Positions 20,380 through 28,159 of a stretch of 54,400 nucleotides of DNA are shown here, in pieces. The translations under genes and the position numbers were made by a program. The stretch covers positions 1 through 54,400 of the forward strand of contig JAUZOA010000030.1 in assembly GCA_030706685.1 (NCBI GenBank), in the 5' to 3' direction. The notes beneath the pieces were generated by a model. That model ran no database searches and was not told the origin of the DNA. It saw only the letters and a list, made by a program, of their open reading frames with translations. Within the stretch, counting starts at the first letter, position 1, and each line of letters starts with the position of its first letter. This stretch comes from Bacteroidota bacterium (GTDB taxonomy: Bacteria > Bacteroidota > Bacteroidia > Chitinophagales > Chitinophagaceae).

Positions 20380-21330
20380 ATGAAATGGAAAAAAGTCATA
20401 GCTGATTACTTTGTCTTTACCCGCAAGGAAAGAATTGGCCTGCTCTTTCTTCTTTTTCTTATTCTTGTGATCGTCTTATTGCCGGGACTGGTAAACACTA
20501 AAAGCAGCAAAGGCTATACTCCGGCAGATACCTCGTGGATATCAGCGGTAAAGAGACTTGAGACTAGGGAAGTAACCAGTAACGACAGGAGGACAATCAA
20601 TTCCGGGCCGGATGACGATGATAATGCCCATGAGTATAATCGCACTGCATCTGTCCCCTCTCCTCCCGGCAGTCTTTTTTATTTTGATCCGAATACGATT
20701 GATGAGGCCGGGTGGAAAAAGCTTGGATTGGGTGTGAAAACGATTCGTACTATTCAAAATTACCTTGCCAAAGGAGGCCATTTTTATAAACCCGGAGACT
20801 TGCAGAAAATTTATGGTATCCGTCAAAATGAATATGAAAGATTAGCCCCCTATATAAAAATTGAGAACACCTCCAAAGACGGGAATAGCCCGGCATATGC
20901 TAAAAAAGAAAACGAGCCAAAACGCTTTTCTTACAACTCAATTGATATTAACACGGCTGATACTTCGGCTTTTATTGCCTTGCCGGGAATTGGGAGCAAG
21001 CTCGCAGCAAGGATCGTGGCCTTCAGGGAGAAGCTGGGAGGCTTCTATTCGATTGAACAGGTGCGTGAGATATATGGATTACAGGATTCTGTTTTCCAAA
21101 AGATCAGGCAATACCTTGCCCTGGAAGAAATAGCAGTAAAAAAAATCAACATCAATACCGCTACCAAAGATGAGATGAAAACTCACCCTTATATAAAATG
21201 GAATCTGGCCAATATAATTGTCGAGTACAGGAATCAGCACGGGAACTTCAGTTCCCTCTCAGATTTAAAGAAAATTTCGGCCGTCACAGACAGTGTCTAT
21301 GCCAAAATCGTTTCTTATCTCATATTATGA
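20380..21330 (+). CDS. Membrane-anchored helix-hairpin-helix (ComEA-like) protein
   Basis: 316 aa. A single N-terminal transmembrane segment (about 22-41) follows a positively charged start, then a low-complexity linker. Three helix-hairpin-helix units follow: about 105-150 (AGWKKLGLGVKTI), about 190-240 (INTADTSAFIALPGIGSKLAARI) and about 255-310 (ININTATKDEMKTHPYI). Only the middle one has the canonical LPGIG. ComEA-type HhH domains bind DNA nonspecifically, so a DNA-uptake or DNA-binding role is possible but unproven. It sits on the strand opposite rpoB, in an interruption of the ribosomal locus. Confidence 0.75.
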   Translation: MKWKKVIADYFVFTRKERIGLLFLLFLILVIVLLPGLVNTKSSKGYTPADTSWISAVKRLETREVTSNDRRTINSGPDDDDNAHEYNRTASVPSPPGSLFYFDPNTIDEAGWKKLGLGVKTIRTIQNYLAKGGHFYKPGDLQKIYGIRQNEYERLAPYIKIENTSKDGNSPAYAKKENEPKRFSYNSIDINTADTSAFIALPGIGSKLAARIVAFREKLGGFYSIEQVREIYGLQDSVFQKIRQYLALEEIAVKKININTATKDEMKTHPYIKWNLANIIVEYRNQHGNFSSLSDLKKISAVTDSVYAKIVSYLIL

Positions 21331-21423
21331 CCGGGGTTAATTAAATCATTGTTCAAAAATTTATTTCACGGGGAATTTAAACTCTGGCCAAAATATTTAT
21401 TCATAGTAACAAATTTCTTCACT

Positions 21424-22080
21424 ATGAAAAGATATGTGGTGTTAGCCATCATGGTGGCTTTGTGTTCCTCATCCGTCCAGGCTCAATTCAGGTATGGGTA
21501 CCCGTACCGGCACCGGCAGCCTTCCCCGCAAAGACAGAGATTTAGCCAATTGCCCAAATTTACGCCTTCTGTAAATATCACTTTCGGCTATGGGTTCCCG
21601 AATCTTGACAAAGTCGAGTTACTTGATTTTTATAATTATTATAAAGGATCGGTGTCCCAGACCGGCCCTGTATTTGGAACTGTTGATTACCAGTTTAGCC
21701 GTACAATGAGCATCGGCATCATGGCGTCTTATGGAAAAGTCAGTATCCCCTACTATGACTATAATGCCCCTGCCAGCGACCCCGCGGTGCTTACAGGGAA
21801 ATTAGAGAACTGGAGTGTCATGATCAATTTTGTACGATACATACCTGTGGTTACTGACAAGATTACTCCTTATATGAGAACAGCTCTTGGAATTAATAGC
21901 TGGTCGCAAAATTATATAGACCAATCCGGGAACAAGGCTGTAAATGCACCAGATCCTTCGTCATTTGCTTACCAGGTAGGGTTGGGAGCTAAATTCAAAT
22001 TATCCAAAAATGCCGGTTTATTCCTTGAAGCCGGTTATGGAAAATATATTTTGAGCGGTGGTCTTGCTTTTAAGTTTTAA
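21424..22080 (+). CDS. Outer-membrane beta-barrel protein (porin-like)
   Basis: 218 aa from ATG 21424, chosen because it gives a signal peptide ending at VQAQ; the frame is open from TTG 21349. The mature part alternates aromatic and small residues and ends in an aromatic-rich strand (KYILSGGLAFKF) with C-terminal Phe, as expected for a small eight-stranded barrel of the OmpX/OmpA-like type. Internal strands such as PSVNITFGYGFP and FAYQVGLGAKF support this. Ligand and role are unknown. It lies 93 bases after the HhH gene, followed by a bidirectional terminator shared with rplL. Confidence 0.75.
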   Translation: MKRYVVLAIMVALCSSSVQAQFRYGYPYRHRQPSPQRQRFSQLPKFTPSVNITFGYGFPNLDKVELLDFYNYYKGSVSQTGPVFGTVDYQFSRTMSIGIMASYGKVSIPYYDYNAPASDPAVLTGKLENWSVMINFVRYIPVVTDKITPYMRTALGINSWSQNYIDQSGNKAVNAPDPSSFAYQVGLGAKFKLSKNAGLFLEAGYGKYILSGGLAFKF

Positions 22081-22101
22081 AAATATAGTTAGTACCAAAA
22101 T

Positions 22102-22130
22102 AAAACCCTTTCCGGTTCGGAAAGGGTTTT
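22102..22130. terminator. Bidirectional terminator between the barrel gene and rplL
   Basis: AAAACCCTTTCCG, loop GTT, CGGAAAGGGTTTT forms a perfect 13-bp stem. T-rich sequence on both sides allows it to end both the plus-strand barrel gene and the minus-strand rplL transcript. Confidence 0.88.
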
Positions 22131-22151
22131 ATTTTAAAAACAGTTATTCAA

Positions 22152-22529
22152 TTAAGCGATCTCAACATCAGCACCGGCTTCTTTCAGCCTGTTGGCAATT
22201 TCTTCCGCCTCAGCTTTAGAAACGCCTTCCTTGATATTCTTCGGTGCGCCATCTACCATGTCTTTTGCTTCTTTCAGACCGAGACCGGTAATTTCTTTTA
22301 CGATCTTAACCACGTTAAGTTTGGAAGCGCCGCCACTCTTCAATACTACGTTGAAGGCTGTCTTTTCTTCAACAGCGGCTGCACCGCCACCTTCACCACC
22401 GCCGGATACAACTACTGCAGCGGCTGCGGGTTCGATACCATATTCTGATTTTAAGAAGTCAGCTAATTCCTGCACTTCTTTTACTGTTAAGCCTACCAGG
22501 CTTTCTGCTAATGCTTTTACGTCTGCCAT
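22152..22529 (-). CDS. rplL: 50S ribosomal protein L7/L12
   Basis: 125 aa. The N-terminal dimerisation domain ([20 protein letters not shown]) is followed by an Ala/Gly/Val-rich hinge (about 35-55) and the C-terminal factor-binding domain with [28 protein letters not shown]. It forms the ribosomal stalk with L10 and recruits translational GTPases. It is the last gene of the rplKAJL group: rpoB does not follow directly here. The spacer to rplJ carries several repeats. Confidence 0.98.
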   Translation of the reverse strand: MADVKALAESLVGLTVKEVQELADFLKSEYGIEPAAAAVVVSGGGEGGGAAAVEEKTAFNVVLKSGGASKLNVVKIVKEITGLGLKEAKDMVDGAPKNIKEGVSKAEAEEIANRLKEAGADVEIA

Positions 22530-22555
22530 TTGATTTAAATTTTTACCGTCTTCAC

Positions 22556-22715
22556 TTCCGCCTGCGGCGGATCCGACGGGTTGATTAAAAAAATTTTGCC
22601 TTTATTCATCCCGGACTTGATCCGGATTGACCCTCAGGCCTGGGTTTATATAGAGCTTTTAGCAGTCAGCTATTAGCAAAAAAACTAACAGCTTATAGCT
22701 AATGGCTAATAACTT
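22556..22715. repeat. Clustered palindromes in the rplJ-rplL spacer
   Basis: The spacer holds CCGCCTGCGGCGG (22559-22571), CCGGACTTGATCCGG (22610-22624) and AGCT-words (TTAGCAGTCAGCTATTAGC against CAGCTTATAGCTAATGGC, 22657-22707). All three types also occur elsewhere as dispersed palindromes. No promoter was recognised in it. Confidence 0.55.
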
Positions 22716-23231
22716 TTAAGCGGCTGGAGCCCCTTCGGCTTTTTTCTCCGCGTGCTGCAATAAAGCAGCAATAACTCTTTTGGCAGGAGACTGTAATAAA
22801 CCAATCACTTCGCCAATCAATTCGTTCTTTGTCTTGATCTTGATCAGTTTTACCAGTTGGTTATCCCCGGTATACACATCTCCATTGATGAAAGCGGCTT
22901 TTAATACAGGCTTTTCTCCATTGCTTTCTTTACGGAAAGAGGTGATGATCAAAGCAGGATCCTTCGGGTTCTCAGAAAACATGAGCGCTGTCACTTTATG
23001 CAGTGAATCATATACACCTGAATATTTTTCGTTATCCAGGGACTCCAGCGCTTTTTTAATGAGCGTGTTTTTAGCTACTTTCATTTCCACCTGTTTGCTG
23101 AAACAGGCACGGCGCAATTTGCCAACCTGTTCTACAGTCAATGATTCTGTATCGGCAACATAGAAGTTGGAATATTGAGAGAATTTGCCTTTCAGCACTT
23201 CTATCACTTCATTTTTTTGCTCTTTAGTCAT
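22716..23231 (-). CDS. rplJ: 50S ribosomal protein L10
   Basis: 171 aa. It starts MTKEQKNEVIEVLKGKF and contains the L10 rRNA-binding region with RRACFSKQVEMKVAKNTLIKKAL (about 37-60); the C-terminal helix (LLQSPAKRVIAALLQHAEKKA) carries the L7/L12 dimer docking sites. It forms the base of the ribosomal stalk. The 186-base gap to rplL is longer than usual and filled with repeats, which may affect the L10:L12 ratio (inference). Confidence 0.97.
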   Translation of the reverse strand: MTKEQKNEVIEVLKGKFSQYSNFYVADTESLTVEQVGKLRRACFSKQVEMKVAKNTLIKKALESLDNEKYSGVYDSLHKVTALMFSENPKDPALIITSFRKESNGEKPVLKAAFINGDVYTGDNQLVKLIKIKTKNELIGEVIGLLQSPAKRVIAALLQHAEKKAEGAPAA

Positions 23232-23305
23232 TTTATTAGGTTTTATCGGTCTGGCCGATTAACTACGTATTAATTTCTAAGTCAGGTCTGCCAACAGTCT
23301 GACCA

Positions 23306-24001
23306 TTAATGAACAAATGCTTTCGTATCAATAGTTATACCCGGGCTCATGGAACTCGCCATACTGATACCTTTCATGTAAATTCCTTTTGCGGACGATG
23401 GTTTAGCCTTGATAATCGCATTCAGCAATTCCTGGCTATTTTCGGCTATTTTCTCCGGCGCAAAACTTACGCGGCCAATGGAAGCATGGATGATTCCTAC
23501 TTTATCTACTTTAAAAGCGATCTTACCGCCTTTTACATCACTGATGGCGCCGGCTACATCGTTTGTAACCGTACCCGTTTTCGGGTTCGGCATCAGGTTA
23601 CGGGGGCCTAATACTTTACCGAGTTTACCAATCTTGGGCATTACAGAAGGAGTGGCGATGATGACATCTACTCCTACCCATCCGCCTTCGATCTTAGTTA
23701 CAAATTCATCGAGGCCAACAAAGTCAGCTCCGGCTGCTTTTGCTTCTGCTTCTTTATCGGGTGTACAAAGCACCAATACTGATTTTGATTTACCTGTACC
23801 GTGAGGAAGCGTAACAGTGCCCCGGATAGCCTGGTCAGCTTTCTTAGGATCCACACCCAGGCGGATATGAAGATCCACTGACGCATCGAATTTCGCGATG
23901 TTAACCTGCTTCACCAAAGCAGATGCTTCTTTCAATGAATAAGCTTTGTTTTTATCTATTTTCGCCTCGGCTACTTTTCTTTTTTTACTGATGAATGCCA
24001 T
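23306..24001 (-). CDS. rplA: 50S ribosomal protein L1
   Basis: 231 aa, standard size. The rRNA/mRNA-binding domain motifs are seen: [17 protein letters not shown] and [11 protein letters not shown], and the [10 protein letters not shown] signature near the middle. L1 forms the mobile stalk at the E site. In other bacteria it can autoregulate the L11-L1 operon by binding the leader. It follows rplK by 51 bases and precedes rplJ by 74 bases. Confidence 0.98.
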   Translation of the reverse strand: MAFISKKRKVAEAKIDKNKAYSLKEASALVKQVNIAKFDASVDLHIRLGVDPKKADQAIRGTVTLPHGTGKSKSVLVLCTPDKEAEAKAAGADFVGLDEFVTKIEGGWVGVDVIIATPSVMPKIGKLGKVLGPRNLMPNPKTGTVTNDVAGAISDVKGGKIAFKVDKVGIIHASIGRVSFAPEKIAENSQELLNAIIKAKPSSAKGIYMKGISMASSMSPGITIDTKAFVH

Positions 24002-24052
24002 AATAATTCTTTTTAAAAATTTTTTCCAAAGTCTCTTTAGGGAATTCAGAGG

Positions 24053-24496
24053 TTAATTTTCCCAGGGAGCTTTTCCTTCTACATTAAGTCCCATACTGCG
24101 GGCTGTACCAGCTACCATTTTCATAGCGCTTTCAACAGTAAAACAGTTAAGGTCCGGCATTTTGTCTTTGGCAATAGCCTCGATCTGTGACCAGTTTACT
24201 TTACCCACTTTTGTACGATTGCTCTCTTTGGAACCTTTTGGAATTTTTGCAGCTTCCAGCAACTGAACGGCTGCCGGGGGAGTCTTGATGATAAAATCAA
24301 AACTTTTATCAGAATATACGGTGATTAAGACGGGAAGCACTTTTCCCATTTTGTCCTGTGTTCTTGCATTGAACTGCTTACAGAATTCCATGATATTAAT
24401 ACCCTTGGAACCCAATGCAGGACCGATTGGAGGTGCAGGATTGGCCTGGCCACCCTTGCACTGCAGCTTTACAAAGCCAGAGATTTCTTTTGCCAT
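24053..24496 (-). CDS. rplK: 50S ribosomal protein L11
   Basis: 147 aa. It carries the N-terminal proline-rich motif [19 protein letters not shown] and the C-terminal rRNA-binding domain with the conserved [13 protein letters not shown] end. L11 binds the GTPase centre of 23S rRNA and is needed for the stringent-response signal of RelA. Here it is the first gene of a separate rplKAJL unit because nusG lies 6.4 kb upstream; a TACTTTTG box about 130 bases upstream may start it. Confidence 0.98.
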   Translation of the reverse strand: MAKEISGFVKLQCKGGQANPAPPIGPALGSKGINIMEFCKQFNARTQDKMGKVLPVLITVYSDKSFDFIIKTPPAAVQLLEAAKIPKGSKESNRTKVGKVNWSQIEAIAKDKMPDLNCFTVESAMKMVAGTARSMGLNVEGKAPWEN

Positions 24497-24551
24497 TTTT
24501 GAATCTTTTTGGTGTTAACGACCTTTCATTTTATGAACTACTTGGTCTCCC

Positions 24552-24571
24552 AATCCGCCAACTGGCGGATT
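24552..24571. repeat. Small GC palindrome upstream of rplK
   Basis: AATCCGCC, loop AACT, GGCGGATT is a perfect 8-bp hairpin inside the presumed rplK leader. It resembles TCCGCCACGGCGGA at 33541-33554. Confidence 0.55.
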
Positions 24572-24626
24572 CCGTCGACCGCCTTGCCGTGGCTTTGGCG
24601 GTTAAAGAAAGAACTAATTGGGGCGG

Positions 24627-24634
24627 CAAAAGTA
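24627..24634 (-). promoter_or_regulatory. Candidate -7 box for the rplKAJL operon
   Basis: TACTTTTG on the minus strand fits TAnnTTTG exactly. It lies between the rplK start and the end of the deacetylase gene. The TTTG -33 box is not evident at the normal distance. Confidence 0.4.
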
Positions 24635-24652
24635 GGGTTTTTCTTCTTATTT

Positions 24653-25468
24653 TTATTCTTCTGCGTTTATTTTATCCAAAAGAAACTCACTGGTAGTCAA
24701 AAAATCTGCTTTTTGCTCAATCTTTAGCCAGGAAATCAGTTTCCCTAATCTTCTAATTCCCTCATCGCCACTGTTTTTACTGATGTATAATGGCAAACCA
24801 AATCTATGCCGGTCGGATATGTCGCAAAATTCCCAGGGATGAAAATAAATATGCAGGTACCGGTCTTTCCTGAGCGCTTTTTTGCATAGCAACTGGTACA
24901 GGGAAAACGGAAGATTATGGAAGCTTAACCAGAAAAGAGGAATCCGTAAGAAAGTGCTGACAGATGCCGGAAACTGCCAAATGCCATCCTGGTAAAAGAC
25001 AGTGCGCGGCTTTCTGAAATTGTTGTAACGGCCAGGTAAAAAAGTTGGGTTTAAGGATGAATTGTACAGGTAACCCGCTTTCATCACTTCTTTTTCATCC
25101 ACCGGCAACATACGAGCCATACGGTATCCGCGGATCAGTCGGCCGCTTAAGGCTTCCAGTTGCTGTTTCGATTCAGCCAGATGCTCAACCCGGAAGGCGG
25201 AATGTTCCAGGCCGTGAGATGCTAATTCATGCCCCTCATTCATGATGCGCTGTATAAGATCGGGCACTTCCCCGGCAAAACTGACTGTGCTGTAAAAAGT
25301 CGCCTTTGTGTTATACCGGAGAAGAAGATCGAGTATTTTTTGTGTTCCTTCCCTGGAGATATTGATCTGCTCCTGCCATGAGAGCTTTTTTCCATATTCA
25401 AGTGGTGTATCAAATTCCTCGATATCAAAACTCAGCAATACTGTACCGGGGTTCTTTAGTTTCTTCAT
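24653..25468 (-). CDS. NodB-type polysaccharide deacetylase
   Basis: 271 aa from ATG 25468, overlapping the upstream GT2 gene by 44 bases. The NodB fold is supported by LSFDIEEFD with the first catalytic Asp at 15, ATFY at 57-60 and the zinc HxxxH at His85/His89 (ASHGLEHSAF). Late in the protein HIYFHPWEFCD resembles the end motif of exopolysaccharide-locus deacetylases. No signal peptide is evident, so it may act on a cytoplasmic-face, lipid-linked sugar. Gene order GT87-like, GT2, deacetylase, with overlap or 5-base spacing, marks one operon. Removal of an N-acetyl or N-formyl group from a lipid-linked aminosugar is an inference. Confidence 0.8.
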   Translation of the reverse strand: MKKLKNPGTVLLSFDIEEFDTPLEYGKKLSWQEQINISREGTQKILDLLLRYNTKATFYSTVSFAGEVPDLIQRIMNEGHELASHGLEHSAFRVEHLAESKQQLEALSGRLIRGYRMARMLPVDEKEVMKAGYLYNSSLNPTFLPGRYNNFRKPRTVFYQDGIWQFPASVSTFLRIPLFWLSFHNLPFSLYQLLCKKALRKDRYLHIYFHPWEFCDISDRHRFGLPLYISKNSGDEGIRRLGKLISWLKIEQKADFLTTSEFLLDKINAEE

Positions 25469-26402
25469 TCCTTCCGGGTTGTAAATTTGTCTCACGCACG
25501 ATATAATGTGGCCTTTCCTTCGTAAACATAAACACTTTGCCAATATAAATTCCAATAATTCCTAACACCATCAGTTGCAATCCTCCGAAAAAAGCCACTG
25601 TGACAATAGTAGATGCCCATCCTGATACTGCAATACCCGCAAAAAGACTATACAACACATAAGGTATATACAGCAATGACAGGATTGACACCGCTATACC
25701 TATGTATACGGCTACATGCAATGGCTTTACACTAAAAGAGGTGATCCCCTGCACTGAAAAACGGATCATCTTTGATAAACTGTATTTCGAAGCTCCGGAA
25801 AATCGTTTGCGCGGTTCATACTCGATCTCAGTTTGTTTAAAGCCTACCCAAACAATCAAGCCCCGGTAAAAAATATCATACTCATGAAGTTTTTTGAGTT
25901 CATTCAAAACCTTCCGGCTGACAAGTCTGAAATCAGCGGACCCTGACCTTATTTTTATATCGGCCAGCCTGTTGATCTGCTTATAAAAGAAACGCGAAGA
26001 TGCCCGTTTCATCCATCCCGTGCTGTCTCCATTATCTTTCCGGATGGTATTGACTATCTCAAAACCCTGCTCAAATTTCTGTAATAACTGGGGAATAACT
26101 TCTACGGGGTGCTGCATATCGCCGTCCATCATAATGACCGCATCGCCTTCTGCGGCATCTATCCCGGCTTTTAGCGCATTCTGGTGTCCGAAATTTTTAG
26201 ACAAAAGAATATAATGAACGTTATTATAGGTTTTTGTCACCTTTTTTAAAACTTGCGGGGTTCCGTCCGTGCTGCCTTCATCAACAAATAATATGCTGAA
26301 CCTGTAGGGCAATACAGCGAAGGAATAACTTAACTCGTCAACGAGTTTTTCAATATTTCCTTCTTCATTCATAACCGGTATTATCACCGTAATTTTTTTC
26401 AT
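25425..26402 (-). CDS. GT2 polyprenyl-phosphate glycosyltransferase (GtrB/ArnC/DPM1-like)
   Basis: 325 aa. It begins with the GT-A nucleotide-binding start ITVIIPVMNEEGN; the metal site is DGD (93-95) in MMDGDMQHP. Two C-terminal transmembrane segments (about 228-253 and 262-290) follow, as in GtrB, ArnC and DPM1-type enzymes that transfer a sugar from a nucleotide donor to undecaprenyl phosphate. The usual VDDGSTD reads VDEGSTD here. It lies 5 bases downstream of the GT87-like gene and overlaps the deacetylase, so it most likely supplies the lipid-linked sugar for that pair. Confidence 0.88.
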   Translation of the reverse strand: MKKITVIIPVMNEEGNIEKLVDELSYSFAVLPYRFSILFVDEGSTDGTPQVLKKVTKTYNNVHYILLSKNFGHQNALKAGIDAAEGDAVIMMDGDMQHPVEVIPQLLQKFEQGFEIVNTIRKDNGDSTGWMKRASSRFFYKQINRLADIKIRSGSADFRLVSRKVLNELKKLHEYDIFYRGLIVWVGFKQTEIEYEPRKRFSGASKYSLSKMIRFSVQGITSFSVKPLHVAVYIGIAVSILSLLYIPYVLYSLFAGIAVSGWASTIVTVAFFGGLQLMVLGIIGIYIGKVFMFTKERPHYIVRETNLQPGRNEETKEPRYSIAEF

Positions 26403-26407
26403 AATGG

Positions 26408-27664
26408 TTAGTTTACAAGATGCCTGTTATTGTTAGCAGTAAAATATCCGACCGATAAGCTTTGATGCCTTTCCCTTAAAAAGCGGGTATAATAAAATAT
26501 CGTTTGTGCGGCAATCGCCACCCATACCAGGAAACAACCCAGTGCTTTCAGTGAATATCCAATAATGAATTTTGATTTAAAAGCGTAAGGCACGAGATCT
26601 GTAGAGCTTATGCTTGTAAAAAGCAAAACAAAAATCAATAAAAAAATGGCCGGTCGGGGAAAATCCTGCCTGGAAAGAATAAACCATACCGCCACACCCG
26701 AGACAGCTATAATATAAGTGGGTGATTCAGAAGATGAACTGAATAAAACAACACTAAGAAGTAAAGATGACAATAAGAGAAGCCACATCTTCCGGGTCCC
26801 TATTAAGATAACCGCAATGGTTTCCAGTAAAAGAACAAAAGCAGCACCAGCCAGTATAATAATCTCATTGAAAGAATAATCATGGCTAATTCGCCTGATC
26901 ATTCCTCCCAATGAAATATCCTGCATATAATTTCCGATACTGGTATTAATATCATTTTTTTCCACCAGCGCCTGGTACCAGTCATGATAAGTTTGCAGAA
27001 TAAACCCGGGAGAACTGATCAGCATGGGTAAAACAAATGCGATAGCAGCCCAGAATAAGCAGGAAAAAAAGAACACCGTTTTTCTCTTCGACATAAAAAA
27101 GAATGCCAGCCCCACTATCCCGTACAACTTGATAAAAAAACCGGCCATAATACAAAGCGCAGCCCAGAAATCTTTTTTCGCCGATACAAAACAATAAGCC
27201 AGGATTATAAATGCCGCAATTGCATGGTTGAATTGTATGTTATGAAATGCTGTTAAATGTTCTACCAGGCATATCCATAGAATAATTATTTTTTCTTTTT
27301 TACTGAACGGAAGCTGCTGAATGGCATAATAATAAAAAAGACTGTTGACCAATACCCATACGATTACAGCAATATTAACCGGCAATATTGAAAAGGGGGC
27401 AATGACTACACTAAAAAAAGGGCCGTAATGGTTGACATCCGCATATTCTTCAACATACGGGAGATACAGGTTCGTTTGTTGCCAGGTATGCCAGAATACG
27501 CCACGGAAAATGAGGAAATTATTGACCGAATTTTTTAATAACTCGGCTATTGCCGTAAGCAAACCAAGGATAAACCAAAGTACTGTTACGAGCGCAACTT
27601 TCCGTTTAAAGAATGAAACTTCTTTAAAAAGAAACGAAATGGTGGTTTCAGAAAAAATCGACAA
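26408..27664 (-). CDS. GT87-like (DUF2029) polytopic membrane glycosyltransferase
   Basis: 418 aa with about ten hydrophobic segments. The first extracytoplasmic loop contains WQQTNLYLPYVEEYADVNHYGP, like the acidic, aromatic loops of GT-C enzymes of the DUF2029/GT87 type. Such enzymes take a sugar from a polyprenyl-phosphate donor and add it to a glycan or lipid outside the cytoplasm. The GT2 enzyme just downstream could make that donor. The frame begins at a non-ATG codon (ATT/TTG-like region) near 27664, so the exact start is uncertain. Acceptor unknown. Confidence 0.68.
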   Translation of the reverse strand: MSIFSETTISFLFKEVSFFKRKVALVTVLWFILGLLTAIAELLKNSVNNFLIFRGVFWHTWQQTNLYLPYVEEYADVNHYGPFFSVVIAPFSILPVNIAVIVWVLVNSLFYYYAIQQLPFSKKEKIIILWICLVEHLTAFHNIQFNHAIAAFIILAYCFVSAKKDFWAALCIMAGFFIKLYGIVGLAFFFMSKRKTVFFFSCLFWAAIAFVLPMLISSPGFILQTYHDWYQALVEKNDINTSIGNYMQDISLGGMIRRISHDYSFNEIIILAGAAFVLLLETIAVILIGTRKMWLLLLSSLLLSVVLFSSSSESPTYIIAVSGVAVWFILSRQDFPRPAIFLLIFVLLFTSISSTDLVPYAFKSKFIIGYSLKALGCFLVWVAIAAQTIFYYTRFLRERHQSLSVGYFTANNNRHLVN

Positions 27665-28159
27665 AACAGCTCCTTATATCTACCAGCCTGTTTTCATGGC
27701 AGATAATTCTGAAAAGTACATTTTTTTTAAACCTCTCCGCCTATTTTTCAAAAAAAAAGCGTCAGCCCTATTTTTTCTTGCTCAAGATCATATGAGCGGG
27801 TTAAGGAAAGTTAAATAGCCATTTTTTGTATCAGGATATAGCTTCTTAACCCTTTGGTGAGTGGAGCATAGAGAAACATTTAAATATGTCAAATCAACAG
27901 TTTCCCAAATTGAGAGGCTAGGGCGCGTGCTTATTTGTTATAATATAGATGGTTGATTTTCAATTTGCATTACAGGATTCCTTCACGCATCCCCCGGGTT
28001 TTGTTCCGGTCTTATGCGGGAGTTCCCGGAGGATTCCGGAACAAGAGGCAAAGGAGTTCTGTGGATGATAGCAGGCGAAAAAATGGCAAAAGGACAGATG
28101 ATAGCTTCGGTGTTCCCGTTATTCCCTTCCCGGGTAAACCCAGAAGAAAGTCAGGCCTT
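27665..28159. other. 495-base non-coding gap
   Basis: No convincing gene or RNA is seen between the DUF5916 gene stop and the GT87-like gene. Features are A/T tracts near 27720-27765, a hairpin at 28001-28044 and GGCCTTTCAGGCC (28156-28168). The promoter of the GT87-GT2-deacetylase group should lie here, but no good TAnnTTTG box was found. Confidence 0.5.
28001..28044. repeat. Nested hairpin TTGTTCCGG/CCGGAACAA
   Basis: A 9-bp perfect outer stem encloses CGGGAGTTCCCG, itself a small hairpin. It lies 116 bases beyond the DUF5916 stop and may take part in ending that transcript. Confidence 0.5.
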
